From contig DHIZ01000115.1 of the NCBI GenBank assembly GCA_002404055.1, forward strand, positions 1 through 44,197: a DNA stretch of 44,197 bases. Reading direction: 5' to 3'. The position numbers and the translations under genes were made by a program. Below the pieces are notes generated by a model that worked only from the letters and a program-made list of their open reading frames with translations, was not told the DNA's origin and ran no database searches. Positions 1-8,756 of the stretch are shown here, piece by piece. This stretch comes from Chloroflexi bacterium UBA4733. GTDB lineage: Bacteria > Chloroflexota > UBA4733. The first letter of the stretch is position 1. Each line of letters begins with the position of its first letter.

Positions 1-671
1 GCCTCCTCAATCGTCTCCCAGACGTAGGCGTAGCTGGTGAGCGTCGTCCCGAGCAGCGCCAAGGCCCCTTGCACGTAGGCGGAGGAGAAATTAAAGTGGG
101 GGACTACCGTCGCCTGCAACACCTGGCCCCAGTCCGGCCGGGCAAGGAAAGCCGTCACAACGTAGGCCAGGAAGATCAAGAGCACGTAGCGCAGCACGCG
201 TTCCAGGGCGGTGTAGCTACCCCAGATCAGCAGCGCCGCCACTGCCAGGGCCAGGGGGATGACGAACCACTGGTAGGGCTTGCCGCTGAGCAAGCCGATG
301 GCCGCCGCGCCGCCTTCCAGGTCGGCTGCCAGCGTAATCACGTTGACGATAAGCACCAGGATCAGGGCGACCGCCGCCCAGAGGCGGCCGTAGCAGCGGC
401 GGATAACATCCTCCAACCCCTCCTGGGTGACGACGCCTACGGCAGCGCTGATCACCTGCACCACGACCAGCATCGGGATGACCAGAATCACCAGCCAGGA
501 GAGGCCATAGCCGGTCGTGGCGCCGATGACCGACAGCGAGGCCACGGTGGTGGGATCGTTGTCCGACGCCCCGGCGATCAGGCCGGGGCCGAGATTCTTG
601 AGGAAGGCAAACGGTCGGCGGCCTGGCGTCCGGCCTGGGTCACCAGGCAGCGTGATGCCATCGTCGGCCAT
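1..671 (-). CDS. Nramp-like metal ion transporter, partial
   Basis: This is the N-terminal ~223 residues of an integral membrane protein that runs off the left window edge. After a short basic leader the protein reads GPGLIAGASDNDPTTVASLS, which matches the first transmembrane helix of the Nramp (divalent metal / proton symporter) superfamily, with DNDP near the DPGN metal-binding signature. At least five hydrophobic segments follow, alternating with short loops such as TQEGLEDVIRRCYGR. The start is placed at the ATG whose first base is 671, because AGGAGA lies 9 bases upstream; another ATG at 680 sits almost on top of that site. Likely role: uptake of Mn, Fe or a related cation across the cytoplasmic membrane; the substrate cannot be told. 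The gene is divergent from the isomerase at 891. Family call is fairly sure, substrate unknown. Confidence 0.72.
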   Translation of the reverse strand, partial: MADDGITLPGDPGRTPGRRPFAFLKNLGPGLIAGASDNDPTTVASLSVIGATTGYGLSWLVILVIPMLVVVQVISAAVGVVTQEGLEDVIRRCYGRLWAAVALILVLIVNVITLAADLEGGAAAIGLLSGKPYQWFVIPLALAVAALLIWGSYTALERVLRYVLLIFLAYVVTAFLARPDWGQVLQATVVPHFNFSSAYVQGALALLGTTLTSYAYVWETIEE

Positions 672-890
672 GCGGCTCATTCTCCTGATTACATCGCTCG
701 CGCGGCGTTCACCGCGCGGTACATCGCCGAGCGAAGCAGGCCCCGTGCCAGCACACCTGCAGCATCGTACCTTCTGGACCTTCCACCGACAGCGCCGGCT
801 GTAGGGGCGGGTGCGATGCGCATGAGGAGCGTGGAGAGTAGACTATCATCTGTACACTGGTGTGTTGGTTGCGGCGGAGGTGATACGACC

Positions 891-1796
891 ATGTGGAAAC
901 TGGCGCTCCATTCGGTCAGCTACGCGGGCGTCTGGCCGGGCCAGGCGGCGCTGTCGCTGGAGGAATTTATCGAGCACGCCGCCGACCTCGGCTACGGCGG
1001 CGTGATGCTCATGGCCAAGCGCGGCCATGCCTCGCTGCTTGATCTTGGTAAGGAGCGACGCGGCGCGTTGCGCGAACGCCTGCAGCGCCGCGGCCTGGCG
1101 CTGGCCGGTATCGCCGGCTACACCGACTTCACGGCCGGCGCGGAGCGGCCGGATATCCCGCTGCTGGAAATGCAGGTGCTGTACGTCCAGGAATGCTCCC
1201 GGCTGGCGCAGGACCTGGGCGGCTCGGTCGTGCGTATCTTCACCGGCTACGAGCGGCCGGAGTTGAGTACCGGCCAGAGTTGGGCCCGCTGCGTGCAGGC
1301 GGTCAAGGACTGCGCGCGCCGTGCCGCTGACTTCGGGGTGACGGTGGCCGTTCAGAACCACCACGACGTGGCTGTCCACTACGAAGCACTGCGCGACTTC
1401 CTGAGCGAGGTGGACGAACCCAATGTCGGCGCCGGCTACGACGCCTGGGCCCCGACCTTGCAGGGACTGACGAGCGAGCAGCTAACGCTGGCCATGCGCA
1501 CGCTGGGGCCGTCCATCGTGCAGACCATCGTCGCCGACTACGTGCGCCGTCCGCGCTTCCAGTACCTGCCTGGCCTGACGAACTATCGCGCCGAACCAGA
1601 CGAAGTGCGGGCGGTGCCGGTGGGTGAGGGCATCATCGACTACGCAACCTTCTTCACTGCCCTGCGCGATACCGGCTTCAACGGCTTTGTCACCTACGAG
1701 ATGTGCTCTCCGTTGCGCGGTGGCGGGAGTCTGGACAATCTGGACTGCTACGCCCGACGCTTCATCGACTGGATGCAGGGGTTCCCGTCGGTGTAA
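891..1796 (+). CDS. sugar phosphate isomerase/epimerase (TIM barrel)
   Basis: A 301-residue protein of the xylose-isomerase-like / AP endonuclease 2 TIM-barrel superfamily. Visible barrel elements include LALHSVSYAG at the N-terminus, GYGGVMLM, GGSVVRIFTGYE, VTVAVQNHHD (residues about 157-166), VGAGYDAW and GFVTYEMCSPLRGGG near the end; the His, Asp and Glu residues at strand ends are the usual metal ligands. The open frame continues upstream to base 69, but that part is antisense to the Nramp gene. The ATG at 891 follows an excellent GGAGGTGAT site and begins exactly where homology starts. Likely a cytoplasmic sugar or inositol-type isomerase; the substrate is not predictable. Its 3' end overlaps the convergent Rieske gene by 35 bases. 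Confidence 0.82.
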   Translation: MWKLALHSVSYAGVWPGQAALSLEEFIEHAADLGYGGVMLMAKRGHASLLDLGKERRGALRERLQRRGLALAGIAGYTDFTAGAERPDIPLLEMQVLYVQECSRLAQDLGGSVVRIFTGYERPELSTGQSWARCVQAVKDCARRAADFGVTVAVQNHHDVAVHYEALRDFLSEVDEPNVGAGYDAWAPTLQGLTSEQLTLAMRTLGPSIVQTIVADYVRRPRFQYLPGLTNYRAEPDEVRAVPVGEGIIDYATFFTALRDTGFNGFVTYEMCSPLRGGGSLDNLDCYARRFIDWMQGFPSV

Positions 1797-2271
1797 CTGG
1801 TACGGCAGGGGCTGTTCGCGGTCGCGTCAGTTCGACCACGACGTACTGCCCATCGAGCGCGACGGGGAAGGTCTCGGCAACGTAAGGGCCTTTGACCAGG
1901 CCTTCGGCAGGCGCGTCGAGGTCGGCCAGGAGCGCGGCGCCGGGCTCGACGCTGACCTCGTAGGCCCGGACGCGCAGTTTGCGGGGGTCGCACCAGGACT
2001 GGCCGGTGCGGATGTCGAACTCCCAGCCGTGCCAGGAGCATGTAAGGATCTCTCCCTCGCGGCTGAACTGGTACTCGCCCGGACGCTGCGCTTCGATCAG
2101 CCCCCAAATCCGCCCCTGGCAGAGCGGCCCGCCCTGGTGAGGACAGCGGTTCAGCAGGGCGAAGTATTCGCCGCCGAGGTTGAAGACGCCGATCGAGCGG
2201 CCGGCCACATCGACGATCTTGCGTTGCCCCGGCGGGATCTCGTCGACGGTGGCGACGACGTGCTTCGTCAT
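1762..2271 (-). CDS. Rieske [2Fe-2S] domain protein
   Basis: A 169-residue stand-alone Rieske protein. Both cluster-binding boxes are present: C-P-H-Q-G-G at about residues 43-48 and C-S-W-H-G-W-E-F-D at about 78-86, giving the C-x-H ... C-x2-H pattern. A 25-30-residue stretch separates the boxes, longer than in small ferredoxins and similar to ring-hydroxylating oxygenase-associated Rieske proteins. No catalytic non-heme iron domain follows, so it should act as an electron-transfer or accessory subunit. Its ATG overlaps the stop of the upstream amidohydrolase (ATGA, 4 bases), showing translational coupling in a three-gene operon. The tail is Pro/Thr-rich and overlaps the convergent isomerase gene. 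The partner reaction is inferred to be catabolism of an aromatic or carboxylated compound. Confidence 0.85.
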   Translation of the reverse strand: MTKHVVATVDEIPPGQRKIVDVAGRSIGVFNLGGEYFALLNRCPHQGGPLCQGRIWGLIEAQRPGEYQFSREGEILTCSWHGWEFDIRTGQSWCDPRKLRVRAYEVSVEPGAALLADLDAPAEGLVKGPYVAETFPVALDGQYVVVELTRPRTAPAVPVTPTGTPASSR

Positions 2272-3386
2272 GCGTCGGCGCTGCCCGGCGCGCTCGGCAG
2301 GTTGTAGCAGCGCGCCGCGTTGTCGTAGAAGATGGCTTGCTGCACCGCCTCCGGCAGCCGGGCCGGCAGGACGTGGTCCGGGTGATCCCAGTCCCAGTGC
2401 GGATAGTCGGAGGCGAACACGATACGGTCCGCGCCGCCGAGGTGCTCCAGCAACTGGTCGAAGTACTCGGGCCGGTGCGGCTCTTCGACGGGCTGCGTGC
2501 AGAGGTAGAAGTGCTCGCGGATGTAGTAGGAGGGTTCGTGCTGGAGCTGCGGCGCTTCACTCTTCATCAGTTGCCAACTGTTATCCATCCGCCACATCAG
2601 CGACGGCAGCCAACCGAAGCCGTTCTCGGCCGAGACGACCTTCAGGCCGGGGAAGCGCTCGAAGATGCCTTCAGCGACCAGGCTGATGACGTTCGCCTGC
2701 ATCGACTGGGCCGGGCCGACGTGGTCCTCGATATAGAAGGAAGGGAAGCCGGCGCCCGTGATCGGCTGCCCGCCCGAGCCGAAGGCGTGGGACATCACGG
2801 CCAGGCCGTATTTCTCACAGGCTGCGTAGATGGGCCAGTACTTCTTGCGGCCCATCGGTTCGCGCGGTCGGCCGGAGAACTGCACCTGGACGAAGCGCCG
2901 GTCGCCGGCGCGGCGCTCGATCTCCGCCACCGACGCCTCGGCATCCTCGAAGGGGATGAACATGGAGGTCACGAAACGGGCGTCCTTGTCCAGCCAGTCG
3001 GCGATCAGCCAGTCGTTCCAGGCCGAAGCGAGCGCCGCATCAAGGTCCGGGTTCAGGTGCCCGCCCACGCCGGTGAGCGGGGTGAGGACTGCCCAGGCGA
3101 TGTTGTGCTCGTCGAGTAACTGTTTGCAGAGGAAGTCGACATCCGATCCGCTCTTGCGCCCGGAGGGAGGGAACGAGTCTTGCCGCCGGTTCTGGTAGCG
3201 GGGATAACCCGCGCCGCTGAACTTGTAGGAGCCGTAGGTCTTGAGGTGCTCCTGCCAGCGCTGCGGTAGGAAGCGGTGGACCTCGGCTTCGTTGTCCGGT
3301 TCGCAGTGGACATCGCAGTCGATGATGGCGCGCTTCGTGCGCGGCAATCGGCTGGCCGGTGTCACTCGCTCCAGCATCTGCACCAT
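2268..3386 (-). CDS. amidohydrolase, ACMSD-like (amidohydrolase_2 family)
   Basis: A 372-residue TIM-barrel amidohydrolase of the 2-amino-3-carboxymuconate-6-semialdehyde decarboxylase-like group. The N-terminus carries AIIDCDVHCEP, where one His of the classical HxH metal pair is replaced by Asp. AVMSHAFGSGG (a central ligand His) and ASDYPHWDWD near residue 330 (catalytic Asp) are present. These enzymes are metal-dependent hydrolases or decarboxylases, often of aromatic-ring cleavage products. The start is set at ATG 3386 because GAAGGAGG lies 6 bases upstream; the open frame extends a further 22 residues without a ribosome site. It lies 28 bases after the first amidohydrolase and overlaps the Rieske gene by 4. 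Diverged in sequence from its neighbour, so probably a different substrate or step. Confidence 0.85.
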   Translation of the reverse strand: MVQMLERVTPASRLPRTKRAIIDCDVHCEPDNEAEVHRFLPQRWQEHLKTYGSYKFSGAGYPRYQNRRQDSFPPSGRKSGSDVDFLCKQLLDEHNIAWAVLTPLTGVGGHLNPDLDAALASAWNDWLIADWLDKDARFVTSMFIPFEDAEASVAEIERRAGDRRFVQVQFSGRPREPMGRKKYWPIYAACEKYGLAVMSHAFGSGGQPITGAGFPSFYIEDHVGPAQSMQANVISLVAEGIFERFPGLKVVSAENGFGWLPSLMWRMDNSWQLMKSEAPQLQHEPSYYIREHFYLCTQPVEEPHRPEYFDQLLEHLGGADRIVFASDYPHWDWDHPDHVLPARLPEAVQQAIFYDNAARCYNLPSAPGSADA

Positions 3387-3414
3387 GGATGGCCTCCTTC
3401 TCTTTGCGCGTCGG

Positions 3415-4398
3415 TTAAATGCGGTAGAAGCCGCGGGCGTTGTCCGAGCCAATCATCTGCGCCAGGTTGGGTTCAAGGTCGGGGAGAAAGGTCAAGCGGG
3501 GATCGCTCGTGTGCGGGTGGGGGAAGTCCGAGGCGTACAGCAGCATCCCGTCCGAGCCGATCTGGTCGATCGTCTCGCGCAGGTGGCGCGCGTTGACCGG
3601 CGCGTCGAGCGGCTGGATGGTCAGCTTCATGTGCTGCTTCATGTACTCGGACGGCGCCTCCCGCACCCACGGCACCAGCCGCCGCAGGTTTTTCCACTCC
3701 TTATCAAAGCGCCACATGAACGCCGGCAGCCAGGTGAAGCCGCCTTCGATCAGCGCGACCCGCGCGGACGGGAACTGGTCGAAGACACCCTCGGCGATGA
3801 TGGAACAGACCTGAGACTGGAATACCTGCGCCATGCCTGCATGGTCCTCCAGCCAGGAGGAGGGCCAGCCGGAGGGGAACGGGGGATTGCCCGGCGAGCC
3901 ACCGTAGTGGATGCCGGCGACCAGGTCGTGCTCGACGATGGCCCGCCACAGCGGGTGGTACAGCCGGCTGCCGAGCGGGTGCTGGGTGCGCACCGGCAGG
4001 AACACCTGCACGAAGCCGGGGTGCCTGCCGACACGCGCGATCTCCTGCGCGGCAGCCTCCGGCAACTGGACGGGGACCACCAGCGACGCTCGGAGCCGGT
4101 CGTCCTTCTCTAGCCACTCGGCGATCAGCCAGTCGTTGACAGCGCTGGCGAAGGCGATTGCGGCGTCCGGGTTGTGCAGGCCGTCGATGGCGTAGGTGCA
4201 GTTGAGGATCATGCGCTCCAGGTCAGGACGCGCGGTGATCTCTTCGAGGGTGGCGCCGGCCGTCATGTGCTTCGGGTAATAGCGGTCGGTTGGGCCGTTG
4301 AAGGCCGACTGCTTGATGTGTTCAACCCAGTGCCGAGGCAGGTAGGGAAAGAGGGTCTCGACCCCGGCAGGGTACACGTGGACATCGCAGTCGATCAT
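3415..4398 (-). CDS. amidohydrolase, ACMSD-like (second copy)
   Basis: A 327-residue paralogue of the following amidohydrolase. It begins [12 protein letters not shown], contains [23 protein letters not shown] and [14 protein letters not shown], the matching metal-ligand positions, and ends in the family-typical NARGFYRI. The start ATG follows AAAGGGGAAG. As in its neighbour, the first metal motif is D-V-H rather than H-x-H. It is the first intact gene of the minus-strand operon amidohydrolase - amidohydrolase - Rieske, and lies 30 bases downstream of the ABC permease remnant. The two enzymes share the WxEH...K beginning and the (W/F)xPS(L/F)MWRxD-type region, so they probably arose by an old tandem duplication. 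Cytoplasmic; substrate unknown. Confidence 0.83.
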   Translation of the reverse strand: MIDCDVHVYPAGVETLFPYLPRHWVEHIKQSAFNGPTDRYYPKHMTAGATLEEITARPDLERMILNCTYAIDGLHNPDAAIAFASAVNDWLIAEWLEKDDRLRASLVVPVQLPEAAAQEIARVGRHPGFVQVFLPVRTQHPLGSRLYHPLWRAIVEHDLVAGIHYGGSPGNPPFPSGWPSSWLEDHAGMAQVFQSQVCSIIAEGVFDQFPSARVALIEGGFTWLPAFMWRFDKEWKNLRRLVPWVREAPSEYMKQHMKLTIQPLDAPVNARHLRETIDQIGSDGMLLYASDFPHPHTSDPRLTFLPDLEPNLAQMIGSDNARGFYRI

Positions 4399-4428
4399 GC
4401 GCTTCCCCTTTGTACCATTCTACCGATT

Positions 4429-4690
4429 CTATCGATATCGGATGCGCGGGTCCAGCCAGGCGTAGGCGATGTCCGTCAGCAGGTTGGCAAGCAGCACCGC
4501 TATGGCAATGATCAAGACGACCGCCTGCAGCACCGGGAAGTCTCGGTTGAAGATGCTGTCGACCGCCAGGCGCCCCACGCCGGGGATGGCGAAGATGCTC
4601 TCCGTGATGGCCGCCCCGCCGAGCAGGAGGCCGACCTGCAGGCCGATCACGGTGATGTGCGAGCTGGCACGCTGCTTGCCCCAGGACCGG
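4429..4690 (-). pseudogene. C-terminal remnant of a DppB-type ABC permease
   Basis: About 80 residues matching the extreme C-terminus of dipeptide/oligopeptide (DppB-like) ABC permeases: [20 protein letters not shown], then [20 protein letters not shown], and the ending [16 protein letters not shown] normal permease is about 310-340 residues, so roughly three quarters is missing. Recognisable homology stops near base 4680 and the zwf ribosome site begins about 50 bases further on. No substrate-binding, ATPase or second permease gene is present nearby. The fragment is oriented and spaced (30 bases) as if it once headed the amidohydrolase-Rieske operon. Either a deletion/insertion joined zwf to it, or the assembly is chimeric here. 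Confidence 0.7.
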
Positions 4691-4743
4691 GAGGATGGCA
4701 CGCCGGTGCATCAGGTGACGGGTCGTATGAGGGAGGATCAACG

Positions 4744-6117
4744 GTGACAGTTGCGCCGGCCGGTGCGCTCGTGTTCTTCGGCGCCACGGGGGACCTCGCC
4801 TACAAGCAGATCTTCCCGGCGCTCCAGGCCATGGTTCGCCGCGGTACCCTTACCGTGCCGGTCATTGGCGTGGCGAAGGCGGGTTGGACCATTGATCAGT
4901 TGCGGGAGCGGGCGCACGCCAGCCTGGCGCAGCAAGGCCCGGTAGAGGAGGCGACCTTCGTCCGGTTGTGTGCGTTGCTGCGCTACGTTGATGGAGATTA
5001 TCGTGACCCCGCCACTTTCCAAAGCCTGCGCGATGCGCTCGGCGACGCGCAACGACCGTTGCACTACCTCGCCATCCCGCCCGGCATGTTCGCCACGGTC
5101 ATTGCCGGATTAGCGAACGCCGGCTGCGCAACCGACGCTGGGGTCGTGGTGGAGAAGCCGTTTGGCCGGGACCTGGAGTCGGCCCAGGCCTTGAACCGCC
5201 TGCTCGGCCAGTACTTCCCGGAGACGCACATCTTCCGCATTGATCACTATCTCGGCAAAGAACCCATCCAGAACCTTCTCTATTTCCGCTTCGCCAATAC
5301 CTTCCCCGAACCCGTGTGGAACCGCACCTACGTCGAGAGCGTGCAGATCACCATGGCGGAGGACTTTGGCGTGCAGGGTCGCGGACGCTTCTACGACAAA
5401 GCGGGGGCGATCCGCGACGTTGTCCAGAATCACATGCTTCAGGTGGCCGCTCATCTGACGATGGACGCACCCATAGAATTGGAACACGAGGCCATCCGCG
5501 ACGAGAAAGTGCGCATCCTCAAGGCCATGCGCCCGCTCGCGCCGGAAGACCTGGTGCGCGGCCAGTTTCGCGGCTACCGTCAGGAAGAGGGCGTCGCCCC
5601 TAATTCTGATGTGGAGACCTTTGCCGCCGTGCGCTTGCATCTGGACACCTGGCGCTGGGCTGGCGTACCCATCTTGATCCGCGCCGGCAAGCAGTTGCCG
5701 GTGACGGCAACGGAGGTGTGGATCGCCCTGAAGCGCCCACCGCAGGATGTCTTCGGCGAATTCCAGACCTCGCCCCCCAACTTCTACCGTTTTCGGCTCA
5801 GCCCGACTGTTGCCGTCGCCTTTGGCGTGCGGACCAAGCGACCCGGCGCCGACATGGCCGGCACGGATGCGGAGATCGTATTGCAGGAGGACGCGAGCGC
5901 CTTCATGTCGCCCTACGAGCGACTGCTCGGCGATGCCCTGCACGGCGACGCCGACCTCTTCGTGCGCCAGGACATTGTCGAAGCGGCATGGCACGTCGTT
6001 GAGCCGATCCTCGGCAACGTCACGCCGCTCCATACGTATGAGCCGGGAACCTGGGGCCCGCCGGAAGCGGAAGCACTGGCAACGCCGGCCGGTGGCTGGC
6101 ACACGCCGTTGGCGTAA
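4744..6117 (+). CDS. zwf: glucose-6-phosphate 1-dehydrogenase
   Basis: A 457-residue glucose-6-phosphate dehydrogenase, the NAD(P)-dependent first step of the oxidative pentose phosphate pathway. The coenzyme-binding motif [17 protein letters not shown] lies at residues about 9-25; the substrate-binding signature RIDHYLGKE is near residue 165, followed by [23 protein letters not shown] and [12 protein letters not shown] are also family hallmarks. The start is the GTG at 4744, preceded by GGGAGGATC; the frame is open far upstream but only antisense to the amidohydrolase. Normal family length is about 450-510, so it is complete. No gnd, opcA or pgl gene is adjacent. Its 5' edge abuts a truncated ABC permease gene, suggesting it was placed here by a rearrangement. 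Confidence 0.93.
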   Translation: MTVAPAGALVFFGATGDLAYKQIFPALQAMVRRGTLTVPVIGVAKAGWTIDQLRERAHASLAQQGPVEEATFVRLCALLRYVDGDYRDPATFQSLRDALGDAQRPLHYLAIPPGMFATVIAGLANAGCATDAGVVVEKPFGRDLESAQALNRLLGQYFPETHIFRIDHYLGKEPIQNLLYFRFANTFPEPVWNRTYVESVQITMAEDFGVQGRGRFYDKAGAIRDVVQNHMLQVAAHLTMDAPIELEHEAIRDEKVRILKAMRPLAPEDLVRGQFRGYRQEEGVAPNSDVETFAAVRLHLDTWRWAGVPILIRAGKQLPVTATEVWIALKRPPQDVFGEFQTSPPNFYRFRLSPTVAVAFGVRTKRPGADMAGTDAEIVLQEDASAFMSPYERLLGDALHGDADLFVRQDIVEAAWHVVEPILGNVTPLHTYEPGTWGPPEAEALATPAGGWHTPLA

Positions 6118-6130
6118 CGGTCGCGGCGAA

Positions 6131-6151
6131 CGGAGTACCGCCGCCACTCCG
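6131..6151. terminator. possible bidirectional terminator hairpin
   Basis: CGGAGT pairs with ACTCCG around a 9-base loop in the 47-base gap between the converging zwf and metallo-hydrolase genes. There is no T-run on either side, so it is only a weak candidate, supported mainly by location. Confidence 0.3.
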
Positions 6152-6164
6152 AGAATAATCCGGG

Positions 6165-7094
6165 TTAACTCGTCGCGATCCCGCCGGTTGCCGTGTCCAC
6201 CGAGTAGCGCTCTCCCGCCCGCAGGGTGACAAATGTCGCGCGGTCGCCGAGACGTCGCTGGATATCGGCGATCAGGGCCAACGGGTCTTCCGGTGTGGGG
6301 TACCAGTGGCCGCGCATGAGCGTTGCCATATCGCGAGTATAGGCGTCATCGGTGGCGCCAGGGAGCCGCGCACCGGTTTGGGGGTGGGCGGCGCTGAGGG
6401 CCGAGGCGTCCACGTCGAAGGGAATCGGGAAGCCCGGCTCGTCCAGGCGGTAATGGATTGGCACGAGCCAGCGCGGCTGGATCAGATCAACCACTACCGT
6501 TTCGATAGCACGCGTCTTGCCTACCGGAAAGCACATAATCTGCACCTTGCCCCGCAGTTGCTCCATAGCGGGAAAGGTGTCGTGCAAATCTCCCGGGTGG
6601 TAGACCGAGAAACCAGTGACAGTGTCGGTAGCGAGATACCCCACCTGCACGAAGGTCGTACCCGTAGGCCGTCCGTCCCTATACCGCTTCGGCGCCTCTC
6701 CGCTCTCGACGCCTTCGATCAGCCAACGCCCAAGCCGAAACTGCGTGGGGCCAGCGGGGGGCGCCGGGTCGCTGCGGTAGTGAGGGAAGCAGGCGCTCTT
6801 CTGGTCATCCAGGATGAATTCGAGGCAATGTGGTTGGTCGCCTGCCGGGGTGACCAGTTCCGGCGCGTGGAAACAGGCCTTGCTGGCAAGCAGGAACTGA
6901 AACCGGCTGCCTGGGGCCGTAAGGCGGCGAAGGGTTGGTTCATGGCAGTGGTCGTAGTGCTCGTGCGAGATGACGATGTGCTGCGCGCGCGCCTCGGCCG
7001 GTTGGAGGTAGGGATCGAACAGCAGGGTATCGTCACCAACCGAGACTTCGATGCCCGCGCAGCCCCACCACGTAATGTTGGCCTGCTGCGTCAT
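6165..7094 (-). CDS. metallo-beta-lactamase-fold hydrolase
   Basis: A 309-residue MBL-fold protein of the UlaG-like / lactonase-like type. The metal signature S-H-E-H-Y-D-H-C-H is at about residues 44-52, following DTLLFDPYLQP. A second ligand region is YHPGDLHDTFPAM, with GDLH supplying an Asp; VPIHYRLDEPG near residue 215 supplies the last His. The start ATG is preceded by AAGGAGGA. Soluble, cytoplasmic; likely a metal-dependent hydrolase of a phosphodiester or lactone, substrate unknown. It faces away from the BREX locus across a roughly 300-base gap and does not look like part of it. Confidence 0.82.
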   Translation of the reverse strand: MTQQANITWWGCAGIEVSVGDDTLLFDPYLQPAEARAQHIVISHEHYDHCHEPTLRRLTAPGSRFQFLLASKACFHAPELVTPAGDQPHCLEFILDDQKSACFPHYRSDPAPPAGPTQFRLGRWLIEGVESGEAPKRYRDGRPTGTTFVQVGYLATDTVTGFSVYHPGDLHDTFPAMEQLRGKVQIMCFPVGKTRAIETVVVDLIQPRWLVPIHYRLDEPGFPIPFDVDASALSAAHPQTGARLPGATDDAYTRDMATLMRGHWYPTPEDPLALIADIQRRLGDRATFVTLRAGERYSVDTATGGIATS

Positions 7095-7398
7095 TCCGTC
7101 CTCCTTGCTCCCGCCATGTTCGCAAGTCTACCGTCCAAAGCAAAGGCCAGCGACATCATTGTGTGCTCATCGCCCGCTGCGACTGCCCCCGCACACCTGG
7201 GCATGCCTTCCTCCCGCACTCGCCGCAGAGCCTATCACCTGCCTTCTGACGGAACCGCCTTGAGACAGGTGTCCCACCCCAGGAGGTTGCTGAGTCAAAA
7301 GCGTGGCCAGAAAATAGTCCCCGACATTGACGGAGTAGCGTTGCCTTGCGTACACTGCCGTCCAGCGCAATGCGTGTAGCCGAAGAGATCGCCAGAGT
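7095..7398. other. intergenic region upstream of BREX operon
   Basis: About 300 bases separate the divergent MBL gene from the first BREX gene. I see no convincing gene. It holds a promoter-like pair (7327-7356) and a 10-base CCCCAGGAGG match to the 3' end of the tRNA-Arg gene 25 kb away (7277-7286), in the same orientation. Confidence 0.5.
7327..7356 (+). promoter_or_regulatory. candidate sigma70-type promoter for the BREX operon
   Basis: TTGACG (7327-7332) and TACACT (7351-7356) are separated by 18 bases, 42 bases upstream of the first BREX start codon. The -35 matches consensus at 5 of 6 positions and the -10 at 4 of 6. It is the only such pair I noticed in this gap; experimental start-site data are absent. 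Confidence 0.42.
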
Positions 7399-7971
7399 AT
7401 GACCGTCGCCGACCTAGCGGACCGTGTGCTCGCGCTCCGGGCCTTCATCGCGCGTCTCGGGGAACGTGATCTCTTTTCCTGGTGGGACGACAACGCCCTC
7501 ACAACTTCCGGGCAATACGTCATGGCACGCCTCTTCCCGCGGACTGCGGCGCTGGCGCAGTTGGAGGTCGCACTGGAGGCGGCGACAATCCGCCACCGTG
7601 CCTTCGTTCCCCAGCCGACACGCCTGACGCTGTTCAGTCTGCCGGCTGCCCTGGAAGCCCAGGTAAGTAAGCGTCTGCACGCAATGAAGCGTGGTGAGGC
7701 CGTGCCTGGCCTCGATCTGGATAGCATGATCCGGCTCCAGCCGGGACGCTCGGTCGCAGACTTCCTGCTTGAGCACCGGATGGCCCGGCAAGAGGAACTC
7801 GAGAGCGTCAGCCACACCGTTCCATCGGGCCATACTCTCGAACTCGGGGCGGCGCCCGCCGGCGATCTGAATGCTCACATTGGGATGAACAAGGCGCTCG
7901 ACCGACTCGTCGCAGGTTATGCGGCCTCGTCACGGGGCAACTGCATTATTCCGGTGCTCGCCCCGCTATGA
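7399..7971 (+). CDS. brxE: BrxE-like BREX protein
   Basis: A 190-residue protein heading the BREX operon. The N-terminal half has a recognisable pattern: R.FIARLGE....WW (residues about 14-29), then LFPRTAALAQLEVALEAA and H at about 65, resembling the small BrxE protein named from type 6 BREX loci. No enzyme motif is visible, and the molecular role of BrxE is not established. The tail contains a repeated helical pattern and ends in CIIPVLAPL. Its stop overlaps the next gene's ATG (ATGA at 7968-7971), so it is translationally coupled to brxA. I recognise the family from pattern memory rather than an alignment; if not BrxE it is still a BREX-linked gene by position. Confidence 0.6.
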   Translation: MTVADLADRVLALRAFIARLGERDLFSWWDDNALTTSGQYVMARLFPRTAALAQLEVALEAATIRHRAFVPQPTRLTLFSLPAALEAQVSKRLHAMKRGEAVPGLDLDSMIRLQPGRSVADFLLEHRMARQEELESVSHTVPSGHTLELGAAPAGDLNAHIGMNKALDRLVAGYAASSRGNCIIPVLAPL

Positions 7972-8756
7972 CTGCCTCCGGCACGCGCCGCTACACCAGC
8001 AACGTCATCAAGGGCAGCGCACTGATCCCGGAGTGCGTGCGCCTGCTGCAAGAGTGGCGGGAAGGCGACGACCTACGCTCGTTTGGCGAGCGCGTCGTCA
8101 CGGAGAACGTCCTCGGCAAGACGACGCGCAGCCGCCTGCGCGACGTGCTGGAGCGGGTGTTCGTGAGCCGTTTCCTGACAGCCGAAGCTCCTGCCATCGG
8201 CGCGGCCCAGCGCCTTGTCGCCCAGGAGGCGGATTCGTCTGCCACTGCCGCGGTGCTGCTCTACCACGCCGCTTTGACGGACGATCTGTTGTACGACTTC
8301 ATCACGCAAGAACTGTTCGATTGGCACGAAGGCGGGCGCTATGGCGTGGACGTCGGCGATGCCCTCTCCTTCATCAATAGGGTGACGGCGGAAGGCTTGA
8401 TTTCGCCGCCCTGGTCAGAATACAGCCGCAAGCGAGCGGCGCAAGGTCTGCTCGCTACCGTGCGCGATTTTGGCTTGCTGGCCGGCAAAGCCAACAAGCA
8501 CTTCGCGCCAACCTTCCTGCCGTTCGAGGTCTTTCTCTACGTCGCCTATCACCTGAAAGATCGCGGCGTCACCGCCGCCCGGCTGCGCGAGCACCCCGAC
8601 TGGCGGGTGTTCCTGGTATCGCCGTCCGAAGTGGAGCGACAACTGCTGGAAGCGCATCAGCGCGGCCACCTGCGCTATCACGCCGCCGGTGGCATCGTGC
8701 GCATCGACTGGGCCTATCCCAGCTTAGAAAGGGCCGTCGATGGCATCCATGCCTGA
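7968..8756 (+). CDS. brxA: BrxA (DUF1819)
   Basis: A 262-residue BrxA protein. Family features are YTSNVIKGSALIPE at residues 9-22, the stretch LYHAALTDDLLYDFITQELF at about 98-117, the conserved W-S-E-Y-S-RKRAAQGLLATVRDFGLL (about 143-165), and the C-terminal ERQLLEAHQRGHLRYHAAGG. BrxA is a small helical protein reported to bind DNA and to be needed for BREX function in several systems. Length is slightly above the usual ~200-230. It overlaps the previous gene by 4 bases and the next by 17, so brxE-brxA-brxB is one transcription and translation unit. Cytoplasmic. Confidence 0.87.
   Translation: MTASGTRRYTSNVIKGSALIPECVRLLQEWREGDDLRSFGERVVTENVLGKTTRSRLRDVLERVFVSRFLTAEAPAIGAAQRLVAQEADSSATAAVLLYHAALTDDLLYDFITQELFDWHEGGRYGVDVGDALSFINRVTAEGLISPPWSEYSRKRAAQGLLATVRDFGLLAGKANKHFAPTFLPFEVFLYVAYHLKDRGVTAARLREHPDWRVFLVSPSEVERQLLEAHQRGHLRYHAAGGIVRIDWAYPSLERAVDGIHA

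Noticed and set aside
69..890. Long N-terminal extension of the isomerase frame
   Set aside because: It is antisense to the Nramp-like gene, has the Gln/Asp/His-rich look of a complement of a membrane protein, and a strong ribosome site precedes ATG 891.
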